From contig PLXS01000033.1 in the NCBI GenBank assembly GCA_003151515.1, positions 334-37,963 on the forward strand: 37,630 bases of DNA, given 5' to 3'. The position numbers were made by a program, and so were the translations under genes. Below the pieces are notes generated by a model that did not search any database, was not told the origin of the DNA, and saw only the letters and a program-made list of their open reading frames with translations. The DNA comes from Opitutaceae bacterium. GTDB lineage: Bacteria; Verrucomicrobiota; Verrucomicrobiia; Opitutales; Opitutaceae. Shown piece by piece: positions 26,235 through 34,872 of the stretch (position 1 is its first letter; each line of letters starts with the position of its first letter).

Positions 26235-27119
26235 TCAGGGGCGGCTGCCGGGCGCGGCGCCAAGAAGCCCCCGGGTGCGCATCCAGTCGGCCGCGCGCTG
26301 GGGCCAGGTCGTAACCATGTCCTTTGTCGGGCGCAGGCCGAAGCCGTGGCCCCCGGTCGGGTACAGGTGGAACTCCACGGGAACCTTCGCCTTGCTGAGC
26401 TCCGCAGCATAGCCGATCACGGAGTCGGGGGGAACCACGGGGTCGTCCGCGGCCACGACCATGAACGTGGGGGGCGTCCTGCCGGTGACCGCGACGTCCG
26501 GGTTGGGGGTCGAGCCGTTCACCGGGCCGAGATATCCCGGGTAGACCAGGACCTGGAAGTCGGGCAGGCAGCTCACGTCGTCGGACGCGTCGACGCGGGG
26601 ATAGGACCGCGATCCGCTGCCGGCGCTAAGGGCCGCGACCAGCTCGCCTCCCGCGGAGAATCCGAGGGCCCCTATTCGGGCGGGATCGATCCCCCACTCC
26701 CTCGCATGCGAGCGCACGATCCCCATGGCGCGCTGGGCGTCCTCGAGCGGCGCTGCGAGCGGCGCTCGCCCCTCGCGCCGCGGGACGCGGTACTTGAGGA
26801 GGACGCCGGTCACCCCGACCGAGTTGAGCCATTCGCAGACCTCCGTCCCCTCGAGGTCCATCGCGAGGATGTAGAAGCCGCCCCCGGGGCAGACGAGGAC
26901 CGCCGTTCCGGTGTTCGTTGCCGCCGGCGCGCGGAAGACCTCGATCGTGGGGTCCGAGACGTTGCCCAGCCGCACGACAGGCCGGCCGGCGATGAGGGCG
27001 CCGTCGGCCTTGGTGGTGTCCGCCTCCTTGCCAAGGCCGCCCTTGTCCCCGGGCGCGGCGCCGGGCCAGATCCTTACAGGGTCCGCTCCCAGGCGGACGG
27101 CGGGGCCTCTGCGCGGCAA
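26235..27119 (-). CDS. Alpha/beta-hydrolase esterase, 5' end possibly frameshifted
   Basis: An acetyl-esterase/lipase-like hydrolase (about 294 residues as read). Oxyanion segment CPGGGFYILAM, nucleophile GFSAGGELVAAL, acid AADDPVVPP and histidine GGHGFGLRP are all present, and ADPVRIWPGAAPGDKGG is a typical mature N-terminus of xylan- or acyl-esterase-like proteins in this group. In this frame only a TTG at 27119 can start it, without a signal peptide. A good signal peptide (MISRPRGPVAWIRLCAALAAQ) starts at ATG 27171 in another frame and runs into this gene near 27105-27134. I infer a frameshift at the hairpin there, real or from sequencing. The intact gene would then run from 27171. Confidence 0.82.
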   Translation of the reverse strand: MPRRGPAVRLGADPVRIWPGAAPGDKGGLGKEADTTKADGALIAGRPVVRLGNVSDPTIEVFRAPAATNTGTAVLVCPGGGFYILAMDLEGTEVCEWLNSVGVTGVLLKYRVPRREGRAPLAAPLEDAQRAMGIVRSHAREWGIDPARIGALGFSAGGELVAALSAGSGSRSYPRVDASDDVSCLPDFQVLVYPGYLGPVNGSTPNPDVAVTGRTPPTFMVVAADDPVVPPDSVIGYAAELSKAKVPVEFHLYPTGGHGFGLRPTKDMVTTWPQRAADWMRTRGLLGAAPGSRP

Positions 27120-27134
27120 GGGCCGCGCAGAGGC
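27105..27134. repeat. Perfect 13-bp inverted repeat (hairpin) in the esterase 5' end
   Basis: GCCTCTGCGCGGC at 27105-27117 pairs exactly with GCCGCGCAGAGGC at 27122-27134 across a four-base AAGG loop. It lies at the junction where the signal-peptide frame and the mature-protein frame of the esterase part. Such GC-rich hairpins are a common cause of sequencing or assembly slips, but the repeat could also be a genuine insertion or fold-back mutation. Confidence 0.85.
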
Positions 27135-27327
27135 GAATCCAGGCGACCGGCCCTCGCGGCCGGCTAATCATGCGGGGTGCGTGTGCCATGGGGTTGGAAA
27201 GCGTGTCCAGGGGCGCCATCAAGCCAATCCCGGGCGCTCGCGTCGGCAAATAAGAACTTGAAAGCGCCCCGGGGGAACACAAGCGTTAACGTCGCGTTAG
27301 CCGTTAGAAGCAAATGCCTTCCGCAAA

Positions 27328-28638
27328 ATGACCGGCCCTGACAACCTAGGCGGAGCGGCGCCGCGGCCGTGGTATTGCCCATCGCTCACGCGCCAGATCC
27401 TGGTCGGCCTCGTCCTCGGCTGCCTCGCCGGCTGGTGGATCAACGGCCTGCCGGAGGCCGCCAGCGCGCCCTGGAGCGCGCGGTGCGAGCTCGTGCGCGA
27501 CGTCTTCCTCAACCTCATCAAGCTGATGATCGGCCCGCTCGTGTTCGGAAGCGTTGTCCAGGGGATCGCCGGGACCGGCGACATCAAGAAGGTCGGCCGG
27601 GTCGGCGTGAAGACGCTCGTGTACTTCGAGGTGGTGACGACCGCCGCGCTCGCGGTCGGGCTCCTTGTCGTGAACGCGGTGGGCCCAGGCGTCGGCGTGC
27701 GCCTCTCGGGCGGCGCCGCGGAGCTGGGCGCGGCGGCGCAGGCGAGGCCCCTCACCCTCCTGCAGACGATCCTGCACGTCTTCCCCGCGAGCTTCACGGA
27801 CGCCCTGGCCCGAAACGACGTGCTCCAGGTCGTGACGTTCTCCGTGGTCTTCGCGCTGGCGGTGATGGCGGCTGGCGAGGCGGGGCGGCCCGTCCTCGAG
27901 TTCTGCTGCTCCCTGACGCAGGTGATGCTCAAGTTCGCGGGCATCGTGATGAAGCTGGCCCCCTTCGGCGTGGGCGCGGCGATCGCGGTCACCGTGGGCC
28001 ACCAGGGCCTCGGCGCCCTGCGCGGCCTGGGGGCGCTCGTGCTGACGCTCTACCTTGCGCTCGTTGTCTTCGTCGTCGTCGTCCTTGGCGCCGTGATCTG
28101 GTTGGCGAGGATCCCACTCAAGCCCTTCTTCCGGGCCGCGCGGCAGCCGTTCACGATTGCGTTCGCGACCGCGAGCAGCGAGGCCGCGCTGCCGAAGGCC
28201 TTCGACCTCATGGAGCGCCTGGGCGTTCCGACGGGCATCGTGGGCTTCGTGCTGCCGGCGGGCTACACGTTCAACCTCGACGGCTCCACGCTGTATCTCG
28301 CCGTGGCCTCCGTCTTCGTCGCCCAGGCCGCTGAGACGGCGACGGGCGTGCACTTCGGCGCCGCGCAGCAGGTCACGATGATGCTGACCCTCATGCTCAC
28401 CTCGAAGGGGGTCGCCGCCGTGCCCCGCGCCTCGCTCGTCGTTCTGATCGCGGCCCTCCAGTCGTTCGGCCTGCCGCTCGCGGGCGCCGCGATGATCCTG
28501 GGGGTGGACGCCCTCCTGGACATGGCGCGCACGTCGGTGAACGTCCTTGGCAACTGCCTCGCGAGCGTCGTCGTCGCCCGCTGGGAGGGCGAATTCGACG
28601 ACGCCAAGGCGCGGGCCAACTTCGGCGCGCCGGATTGA
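27328..28638 (+). CDS. Dicarboxylate/amino-acid:cation symporter (DAACS family)
   Basis: A 436-residue transporter of the DctA/GltP family. These proteins take up C4-dicarboxylates, glutamate or aspartate with protons or sodium. The re-entrant hairpin motif ATASSEAALPKAF, the unwound helix motif PAGYTFNLDGSTLYLAVASVF, the second hairpin LTSKGVAAVPRAS, and the helix 8 motif LLDMARTSVNVLGN are present. NLDGS corresponds to NMDGT of the archaeal homologue. Arg in DMARTS is the residue that usually contacts the side-chain carboxylate. It is divergent from the esterase; 156 bases upstream of its start hold no clear promoter. It may be co-transcribed with the two following small genes. Confidence 0.94.
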   Translation: MTGPDNLGGAAPRPWYCPSLTRQILVGLVLGCLAGWWINGLPEAASAPWSARCELVRDVFLNLIKLMIGPLVFGSVVQGIAGTGDIKKVGRVGVKTLVYFEVVTTAALAVGLLVVNAVGPGVGVRLSGGAAELGAAAQARPLTLLQTILHVFPASFTDALARNDVLQVVTFSVVFALAVMAAGEAGRPVLEFCCSLTQVMLKFAGIVMKLAPFGVGAAIAVTVGHQGLGALRGLGALVLTLYLALVVFVVVVLGAVIWLARIPLKPFFRAARQPFTIAFATASSEAALPKAFDLMERLGVPTGIVGFVLPAGYTFNLDGSTLYLAVASVFVAQAAETATGVHFGAAQQVTMMLTLMLTSKGVAAVPRASLVVLIAALQSFGLPLAGAAMILGVDALLDMARTSVNVLGNCLASVVVARWEGEFDDAKARANFGAPD

Positions 28639-28705
28639 CCGGGGCGGCGCGCCCGGGCCGCCCGGCGTTGCCAATGAAACCGCCCTGTGGTTGGTTTCCC
28701 GGCAA

Positions 28706-29134
28706 ATGACGGACCAGCGCACCCCCGTCCTGCTCTACGACGGCACGTGCGGCCTCTGCAACGGGGTCGTGAGGCTGCTGCTGCGCATCGACAGGAAAGG
28801 GCGGCTTCGCTTTGCGCCGCTGCAGAGCTCCCCGGCCCAGGACTACCTGCGCTCGGAGGGCCTGCCGACGGCGGACTTCGACAGCCTGGTGTTCGTCCCG
28901 GACTGGGAGCGGCGGGTGCCCGGCGCGCGCCTGCTGCGAACCGACGGGGCGATGGCCGCCTTCGCCGAGGCGGGCGGGGCGGGCCGCGCACTCGCATGGC
29001 TTCGGTTCGTGCCCGCGGTGGTTCGCGACGCCGCGTACCGACTGGTCTCGAAGAGCCGCTTCGCCATCTTCGGCGAATACAAGCCTAGGGCGCTCCCCAA
29101 TCCGGAATGGGAGGGGCGCTTCATAGCCCGCTAG
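28706..29134 (+). CDS. DCC-family thiol-disulfide oxidoreductase-like protein (DUF393)
   Basis: A 142-residue protein of the DCC (DUF393) family. The N-terminal signature LLYDGTCGLCNGVVRLLLRID contains the C15-x-x-C18 pair in a thioredoxin-like setting. LRFAPLQSS and the middle SLVFVP are also typical. Members are predicted thiol-disulfide oxidoreductases, but few have been tested. The later part has moderately hydrophobic segments, no signal peptide. ATG at 28706 places the DGTCGLC motif at the usual distance from the start. It lies 67 bases after the symporter and 15 before the DUF5069 gene. Confidence 0.92.
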   Translation: MTDQRTPVLLYDGTCGLCNGVVRLLLRIDRKGRLRFAPLQSSPAQDYLRSEGLPTADFDSLVFVPDWERRVPGARLLRTDGAMAAFAEAGGAGRALAWLRFVPAVVRDAAYRLVSKSRFAIFGEYKPRALPNPEWEGRFIAR

Positions 29135-29149
29135 CAGCCCGCGCCCACT

Positions 29150-29605
29150 ATGAAGGTCCCCGGCCTGAGGAGCCCGCACGACAAGGTCGGGGGCATCGTC
29201 TACTTCGGGCGCATGCTGGACAAGATCCGCCTCAGGGTGCGGGGCGCCCTGCCGGCCGACTACAACGTCGGCACGAAGGACTGGTACCTATTCGATTCGC
29301 GCTGCACGCGGTTTCTTCGGGTGCCGTACTCCAGGCTGAGGGCGAGGACGCTGGCGGGCGGCACCGACCTCGGAATCCTGAGGTGGTGCTTCCGCGCGGG
29401 GCGCAAGCCCGGAAAGGAGGACATCGAGATATGGAACACCTTCATGAGGAAGCGCGGGTGGGCGGACGGCACCAGCAAGCTTCTGCGGCGGGCCAGGCGG
29501 AAATACGGCCTGCACAGGAGGAAATCCATCGTCACGTGGTTCGACCTTTTCGACGCCGACGAGGGGCGCCCAAGGGCGCGCCGGATATCGCGGCCGCGCC
29601 CGTGA
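29150..29605 (+). CDS. DUF5069 domain protein (paralogue 2)
   Basis: A 151-residue protein with the clear DUF5069 pattern: PGLRSPHDKVGGIVYFGRMLDKIRLRVRG in pieces PGLRSPHDKVGG, YFGRMLDKIRL, then RCTRFLRVPY, ILRWCFRAGRKP, IEIWNTFMRKRGW and TWFDLFDADEGR. The function is unknown. It is soluble, basic towards the C-terminus and lacks a signal peptide. It follows the DCC gene by 15 bases and is convergent with the xylose isomerase homologue (13 bases between stops, without a visible terminator hairpin). It is only distantly similar to the DUF5069 protein at 2513. Confidence 0.88.
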   Translation: MKVPGLRSPHDKVGGIVYFGRMLDKIRLRVRGALPADYNVGTKDWYLFDSRCTRFLRVPYSRLRARTLAGGTDLGILRWCFRAGRKPGKEDIEIWNTFMRKRGWADGTSKLLRRARRKYGLHRRKSIVTWFDLFDADEGRPRARRISRPRP

Positions 29606-29618
29606 GGGGGCCAGCGCC

Positions 29619-30680
29619 CTACTTGCGCCCGAGCAGGTGCTCCAGCGTGTACAGCTCCAGCCCCTCGTAGTCCCTCTTGCCGCGGTACTCGGCCACGCGG
29701 ACGCGGTCGAGGGAGCGCGCCTTGTCGACCAGGTCGAGGAAGATCCTGCGGCTTGAGGCCAGGTGCTCGGTCACCGGCACGCCGCGCTGCGTGCGCATCG
29801 TCTTGACGTCCAGGCCGACGAATTCGCCGCGCCGTCCGTATCCGCCCTCCTCCAGGACGATGACCTGGTTGAAGGCGCCGCGAAGGTTCACCGACCCGAA
29901 GTTCTTGTCCTGGTCGTACTTGAGACCGTTCTGGTCGTTGAGGTGGATGCTGCCCAGCTTGTCGTGGGCGAGGCAGAAGGCCATCTCGTCGCTGGGGTCC
30001 AGGTTGGCGAGGAGCGCGTGCGCGCTCTCGATGATCACCTTGACGCGGCTCGGGCTCTCGGAGGCATAGGCAAGGGCGATCGCGTGCCCAGCGGTCGGCA
30101 CGTAGGCCATGTCCATCGGCTCGTTGGGCTTGGGCTCGATCCACACCTGGATCTCGGGGTCGTAGGCGAGCGTCCTGTTGATCGCCGCAAGGAGGCGCTC
30201 ATACGCCAGCTTGGCGCTCTTGGCCTCGCGCACGTAGGTGCCCTCGCGCGCGAACCAGAAGCCGATCGTCTTGCAGCCCATCGCGCGTGCGACGTCCACG
30301 GCGCGCTGCGTGCGGTCCCAGGCGTACTGTCGGTCGCCGTCGCTGTTGGACGTGAAGGCCCCGTCGATCGTCGCGTCCGGGAACCAGAGTCGGGGCGCGA
30401 CGAACTCGGGCTGGAGGCCCTCGTCGCGCAGCACCTGTCCGAGCTCCTTCGCCTTGGCCGCCACCTGGGGGGCCGTGAAGCTGTCGATGTCGGGCACGGC
30501 GTCGTCGTCATGGAGCTGCACGCCCTCGAAGCCCAGCGAGCGGTAAAGCCCGAACTTCCTGCCATGGGCAAACACGTCCCTGACGTTGGGGCCGAACGGG
30601 TCGGCGCCCTCGCTGATGTTCCACGGGCCGAATGAAAAACGGTAGGTCGTGGGTTGGGGGGATAGCTGGGGTTTTTCCAT
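29619..30680 (-). CDS. xylA: Class I xylose isomerase-type sugar isomerase
   Basis: A 353-residue TIM-barrel protein close in layout to actinobacterial (class I) xylose isomerase. The catalytic and metal ligands can be placed: H57 and D60 (QLHDDD), E182 and K184 (WIEPKPNEP), E218 and H221 (ESAHA), D249 (HLNDQNG), D256 and D258 (KYDQDKNFG) and D291 (GLDVK). The end, LYTLEHLLGRK, matches the family's DHLLG end. Differences from textbook enzymes are LHDDD for FHDDD and ESAHA for EVGHE, so the true substrate may be another aldose. It is a single gene with no xylulokinase beside it. ATG at 30680 begins it; no good ribosome binding site is seen. Confidence 0.85.
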   Translation of the reverse strand: MEKPQLSPQPTTYRFSFGPWNISEGADPFGPNVRDVFAHGRKFGLYRSLGFEGVQLHDDDAVPDIDSFTAPQVAAKAKELGQVLRDEGLQPEFVAPRLWFPDATIDGAFTSNSDGDRQYAWDRTQRAVDVARAMGCKTIGFWFAREGTYVREAKSAKLAYERLLAAINRTLAYDPEIQVWIEPKPNEPMDMAYVPTAGHAIALAYASESPSRVKVIIESAHALLANLDPSDEMAFCLAHDKLGSIHLNDQNGLKYDQDKNFGSVNLRGAFNQVIVLEEGGYGRRGEFVGLDVKTMRTQRGVPVTEHLASSRRIFLDLVDKARSLDRVRVAEYRGKRDYEGLELYTLEHLLGRK

Positions 30681-30993
30681 CGGGGTAAGGCGCCAGCCTA
30701 TCCGAAAAGGCCCGTTCCGGGCGAGCCTTTATCCGCCGCCCGCGGGACCCGGAAGCATCCGCGCGCGCCCCCTTTCAATTGGTGCACAGAGAATCCCTAG
30801 AAATGCGCAGCCCGCCACCGCCATCGAAAGGATGATAGAGCACCGCGGGGTGCCAGCATTCCGGCGGGCCCTGGAGCCTGAGCCGCCCCGCGGGAGCACA
30901 ACTCCTACCACCCCTATCCCAGAAGCCCCAAGGCATCCCGCGGCCGATCCCGGCGCCTCCGGCGGCGCCCCCGGCCGGCAAGGCCCCAAGACC
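30681..30993. other. Intergenic region between divergent genes
   Basis: This 313-base stretch separates the divergent isomerase and aminotransferase genes and should hold both promoters. The frame of the aminotransferase stays open through it, but the encoded sequence is Pro/Arg-rich and looks non-coding. GGCGCC repeats at 30952-30957 and 30964-30969 could pair in the leader just before the aminotransferase start. I see no convincing -35/-10 pair, riboswitch or small gene. Confidence 0.5.
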
Positions 30994-32361
30994 ATGAAAG
31001 CCCATTCCACCCTCTCGCCCCGGCGCGGCAGAGCGAAAAAACCCGCCGCGAGCCGCGCGCGCACCGGCCTCTACGCCGCGCGAACGCTCCTGCTCGGCAG
31101 CGAGAACGCCTTCAGGATCGGGCCCCAGATCAAGGCCCTCGAGGACCAGGGGCTAAAGGTGATCAAGTGCAACCTGGGCGAGCCCGACTTCCCGCTGGCC
31201 CCTTACATTGCCGAGGAGGTCAAGCGCCAGATCGACCTCGGCCTGACCCACTACTGCGACCCGCAGGGCATCCTGCCCCTTCGAGAAGCGATCGCGCGCA
31301 CCGTGTCCGAGCGCCGCGGGATCCAAGTCACCCCCGACCGGGTCGTCGTGTTCCCAGGTGGCAAGCCGCCGATCGGCCTCGCCCAGCAGGTCTACTGCGA
31401 CCCGGGCGATGAGGTGGTCTACCCGAGCCCCGGGTTCCCGATCTACGAGTCCTTCACCCGGTACCTGGGCGCCAGGCCGAGGCCGCTGCACCTTCGCGAG
31501 GAGGCGGCCTTCAGCTTCGGCGGCCGCGAGCTCGCCCCGCTGATCAGCAGCCGAACACGCGTCATCATCCTCAACTTCCCGTCAAACCCCACGGGCGGCG
31601 TCGTGACCCGCGAGCAACTCGAGAGCATCGCCGAGGTGATCCTGCGCAAGGCGCCCACCCAGGCCCGCGTCTACTCGGACGAGATCTACGAGGACATCCT
31701 CTTCGACGGAAACCGGCACCTTTCCATGGCGTCGATCCCCGGCATGGCCGAGCGCACGATCATCGTGAGCGGCGTGTCCAAGTCCTACGCGTGGACGGGC
31801 GGAAGGGTCGGCTGGGCCGTGCTCCCGACCGCCGAGGAGGCGACGGTGTTCAAGAACCTGAACATCAACTACTTCTCCTGCATACCTGCCTACAACCAGA
31901 TGGGGGCGAGGATCGCCCTCGAGTCGCCGCTGAGCCGCGGGACGATCGAGCGCATGTGCGCATCGTTCCGTGAGAGGCGAGACGTCATGCTCGAGGGGCT
32001 CAACGCGATCGACGGCATCCGCTGCCTCAGGCCCGGCGGGGCCTTCTACCTCTTCCCGAACATCGCCGGCATGTGTGCCAACCTGGGGGCCATCGAGGCC
32101 CACCGCGGGCTGGCGCCCGCCGACCGGGCCCGCACCAGCCCGTCCACGCTCGTGCAGATGTTCCTGCTGTGGCGTCACCAGGTGGCGACCATGGACCGGC
32201 GCTCGTTCGGGCGCATCGGCTCCGACGGCCTGCACTACCTGAGGCTGTCGATCGCCACGGGCCTCGACGACCTGCGCGCCGGCCTCGTGCGCATCCGCGC
32301 CGCCGCCGGCGACCGCGCCGGATTCCAGGCGTTCATGGCCGAGGGAAAGCACCTATGGTGA
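30994..32361 (+). CDS. PLP-dependent class I/II aminotransferase
   Basis: A 455-residue fold-type I aminotransferase, aspartate-aminotransferase-like. Substrate-side start IKCNLGEPDFPLAPYI, PLP phosphate segment VVFPGGKPPIGLA, YPSPGFPIYESF, LNFPSNPTGGVVT, ARVYSDEIYEDI and the Schiff-base lysine K263 in SGVSKSYAWTGGRVGW are intact. The C-terminal domain carries RPGGAFYLFPN, and an Arg in HYLRLSIA probably holds the substrate carboxylate. About 20 basic residues precede the conserved start. It overlaps the transketolase-like gene by seven bases, so the two enzymes are made together. The amino acceptor cannot be deduced; a keto-sugar or keto-acid linked to the second enzyme is possible. Confidence 0.92.
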   Translation: MKAHSTLSPRRGRAKKPAASRARTGLYAARTLLLGSENAFRIGPQIKALEDQGLKVIKCNLGEPDFPLAPYIAEEVKRQIDLGLTHYCDPQGILPLREAIARTVSERRGIQVTPDRVVVFPGGKPPIGLAQQVYCDPGDEVVYPSPGFPIYESFTRYLGARPRPLHLREEAAFSFGGRELAPLISSRTRVIILNFPSNPTGGVVTREQLESIAEVILRKAPTQARVYSDEIYEDILFDGNRHLSMASIPGMAERTIIVSGVSKSYAWTGGRVGWAVLPTAEEATVFKNLNINYFSCIPAYNQMGARIALESPLSRGTIERMCASFRERRDVMLEGLNAIDGIRCLRPGGAFYLFPNIAGMCANLGAIEAHRGLAPADRARTSPSTLVQMFLLWRHQVATMDRRSFGRIGSDGLHYLRLSIATGLDDLRAGLVRIRAAAGDRAGFQAFMAEGKHLW

Positions 32362-34754
32362 GCGCGGCCTCCAATAGCCGGGCCGGCAGCCGCACACCCG
32401 AGGTCGCCTTCGGGCCGCGGCGCGGCGTGTACATCGACGCCGCCGAACTCCAGGCGGAGCACGGCGAGCCGCTCGACAGGGAGACCGTGGCGCATTTCGA
32501 GGCGTTCGACCTGGTCTACCGGACCCTCTGCGCCGTGATGTACAACTACGTGCCGCTCTCCGGCCACCCGGGCGGCTCGATATCGTCGGGCCGGTTCGTC
32601 GCGCGGCTGCTCTTCGACGCCATGGACTACGACCTCGCGAGCCCCGGCCGCCCCGACGCCGACATCATCTCCTACGCGGCGGGCCACAAGGCGCTCGGAC
32701 TGTACGCGATGTGGGCGCTTCGCAACGAGGTGGCGCGGATCGCCGCGCCCGATCTCTTGCCCCACGACGAGAAGCTGCAGCTGCGCCTCGAGGACCTGCT
32801 CGGCTTCCGCCGCAACCATGGCGCCCGCACCCCCCTCTTCGCGAGGTTCAGGGCCAAGGCCCTGGACGGCCACCCGACGCCGGCGACGCCCTTTGTGCGG
32901 CTCTCCACCGGAGCCTCGGGCGTCGGGCTGCCGGCCTCGATCGGGCTGGCCTGGGGCGCCGCCGACCTCTACGGCGAGGGCGCTCCGCGCGTGCACATTG
33001 TCGAGGGAGAGGGCGGCCTGACGCCGGGCCGCGTGTCCGAGGCGCTCGCCGCCTGCGGGACCGCGTCGCTCGGCAACGTCATCCTGCACGTCGACTGGAA
33101 CCAGGCTTCGATCGACTCCAACCGCGTCTGCCGCGACGGGCAGACGCCGGGTGAGTACGTGCAGTGGACGCCGGCCGAGCTGGCCTACCTGCACGACTGG
33201 AACGTGATCCTGGTGCCCGACGGCTTCGACTGGCAGCAGATAACGACGGCGCAGAGGGCCGCCCTGTCCCTCGGCAACGGCCAGCCCACCGCCATCGTCT
33301 ACCGCACCGTCAAGGGCTGGCAGTACGGGATCGAGGGCCGGGCCTCTCACGGGGCCGGCCACCCCCTGTGCTCCACGGGGTTCTACTCCGCCGTGGCGCC
33401 CCTCCTGCCCAGGGGTAGGGTCCTGATGCCGTGCTGCGAGGCCCCGAACACCCGCTGCAACGGGGGGGCCGACGCGGCCGTCATCGAACAGTGCTACTGG
33501 GAGACGCTAGGCCTCGTGCGCGACGCGCTGCAGGAGCGCCAGCCCGCGGTCGAGGCGCTCGCCTCGAACCTGCGCTCGGCGCGCAGCCGCCTCGACGGCC
33601 GCCAGCTCAAGCCGCGGCCGGGCGCACCCCGCATCGGGGCCGTCCGCGAGATCGCGCAGCGGGCGGACGCGTCAGCCCCGCAGGAACTCGCGCTCGCGCC
33701 GGGAGGCAAGACGACCCTTCGCGAAGAGCTCGGCAGGGTGCTCAGCTACTATAACCGCGCCAGCGGCGGCGCGATCGCGGTCGCGTCGGCCGACCTCCTC
33801 GCTTCCACGAGCGTCAACAAGGTGGCCGACGGCTTCCCGCCCGGCTTCTACAACCGGCGCGGCAACCCCGGGGCGCGGCAGCTGTCGGTCGGCGGCATCT
33901 GCGAGGATGCCATGACCGCCATGCTGGCGGGCATTTCAACCTACGGAGGCCACGTGGGCGTGGGCTCGTCCTACGGCGCGTTCATCGCCCCGCTGGGGCA
34001 CATCGCCGCCAGGCTCCACGCCATCGGAAACCAGGCCCGGGTCGCAGTCGAGGGCGGCGCCTACCGCCCCTTCTTCATCGTCTGCGCGCACGCCGGCCTC
34101 ATGACAGGCGAGGACGGCCCGACCCACGCCGACCCGCAGGCGCTCCAGCTTCTCCAGGACAACTTCCCTCCGGGGACGATGGTCACGCTCACCCCGTGGG
34201 AGCCCCAGGAGATATGGCATCTGGTCAAGGCCGCCCTCGCGCGGGAGCCCGCGATCATCGCGCCCTTCGTCACGCGCCCGGCGGTACCCATACTCGACCG
34301 CCAGGCGCTCGGCCTGGCGCCGGCCGGCGCGGCCGCCCAGGGCGCCTACCGGCTGCATGCGGCGCAGGGGCGAAGCCGGGGAACGGTCGTCCTGCAGGGG
34401 CCCGGAGTCACGAATGCGTTCGTCACCGTGACGCTGCCGCTGCTCCGGCGCGAGGGGATCGACATCAACGCCTACGCGGTCACCTCGAGCGAGCTCTTCG
34501 ACCTGCGGCCGCCGCCCGAGCGCGAGAGGATCTTCCCCGAGGCCCACCAGCTCGAGTCAATGGGGGTCACCGACTTCACGATGGCGACCCTGACGCGCTG
34601 GGTGCGCTCCGACCGCGGCCGCGCCCACTCGCTCCATCCCTTCCGGCTGGGGCATTTCCTCGGAAGCGGCGCGGGCGCGCAGGTGATGGCCGAGGCGGGC
34701 CTCGACGGCGACAGCCAGTTCGAGGCCATTCGCGCCTATGTCCACGGCCGTTGA
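32355..34754 (+). CDS. Transketolase-like TPP enzyme with GEG in place of GDG
   Basis: A 799-residue protein with all three transketolase domains. N-terminal: SGHPGGSISSGR (H71), YAAGHKALGLY (H111), STGASGVGLPASIGLA. The metal/TPP motif reads VEGEGGLTPGR, with E219 where GDG has Asp. Asn249 in DWNQASID lies exactly 30 residues later, the same spacing as the Asp-Asn pair of yeast transketolase. Pyrimidine domain: SVGGICEDAMTAMLAGIS with E517 as the TPP-activating Glu, and GEDGPTHADPQAL. A C-terminal domain follows. It is longer than usual transketolases (about 660). Its ATG lies within the end of the aminotransferase gene. It is probably a specialised ketol transferase or a related TPP enzyme. 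Confidence 0.85.
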   Translation: MVSAASNSRAGSRTPEVAFGPRRGVYIDAAELQAEHGEPLDRETVAHFEAFDLVYRTLCAVMYNYVPLSGHPGGSISSGRFVARLLFDAMDYDLASPGRPDADIISYAAGHKALGLYAMWALRNEVARIAAPDLLPHDEKLQLRLEDLLGFRRNHGARTPLFARFRAKALDGHPTPATPFVRLSTGASGVGLPASIGLAWGAADLYGEGAPRVHIVEGEGGLTPGRVSEALAACGTASLGNVILHVDWNQASIDSNRVCRDGQTPGEYVQWTPAELAYLHDWNVILVPDGFDWQQITTAQRAALSLGNGQPTAIVYRTVKGWQYGIEGRASHGAGHPLCSTGFYSAVAPLLPRGRVLMPCCEAPNTRCNGGADAAVIEQCYWETLGLVRDALQERQPAVEALASNLRSARSRLDGRQLKPRPGAPRIGAVREIAQRADASAPQELALAPGGKTTLREELGRVLSYYNRASGGAIAVASADLLASTSVNKVADGFPPGFYNRRGNPGARQLSVGGICEDAMTAMLAGISTYGGHVGVGSSYGAFIAPLGHIAARLHAIGNQARVAVEGGAYRPFFIVCAHAGLMTGEDGPTHADPQALQLLQDNFPPGTMVTLTPWEPQEIWHLVKAALAREPAIIAPFVTRPAVPILDRQALGLAPAGAAAQGAYRLHAAQGRSRGTVVLQGPGVTNAFVTVTLPLLRREGIDINAYAVTSSELFDLRPPPERERIFPEAHQLESMGVTDFTMATLTRWVRSDRGRAHSLHPFRLGHFLGSGAGAQVMAEAGLDGDSQFEAIRAYVHGR

Positions 34755-34846
34755 GCGCATGGCCGGGATTATTCGGCGTTTTCAAGGTTATCTCCGGACA
34801 AGTCCACTAGAAGGGCTTCGGGGCCCGGGGCATTGTATCCTTGGTA

Positions 34847-34863
34847 CGGCGCAAGAAGCGCCG
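34847..34863 (+). other. Small hairpin in the leader of the GH13 gene
   Basis: CGGCGC and GCGCCG pair perfectly across an AAGAA loop, ending nine bases before the ATG at 34873. No run of T follows, so it is not a terminator of the transketolase-like gene. It could limit ribosome access to the GH13 start. The rest of 34755-34872 shows no clear promoter. Confidence 0.35.
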
Positions 34864-34872
34864 GTCCCTGGA

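Noticed and set aside
27283..27307. Three short GTTA repeats upstream of the dicarboxylate symporter
   Set aside because: The copies are only five or six bases long with uneven spacing, so they are not convincing as an operator or as iterons.
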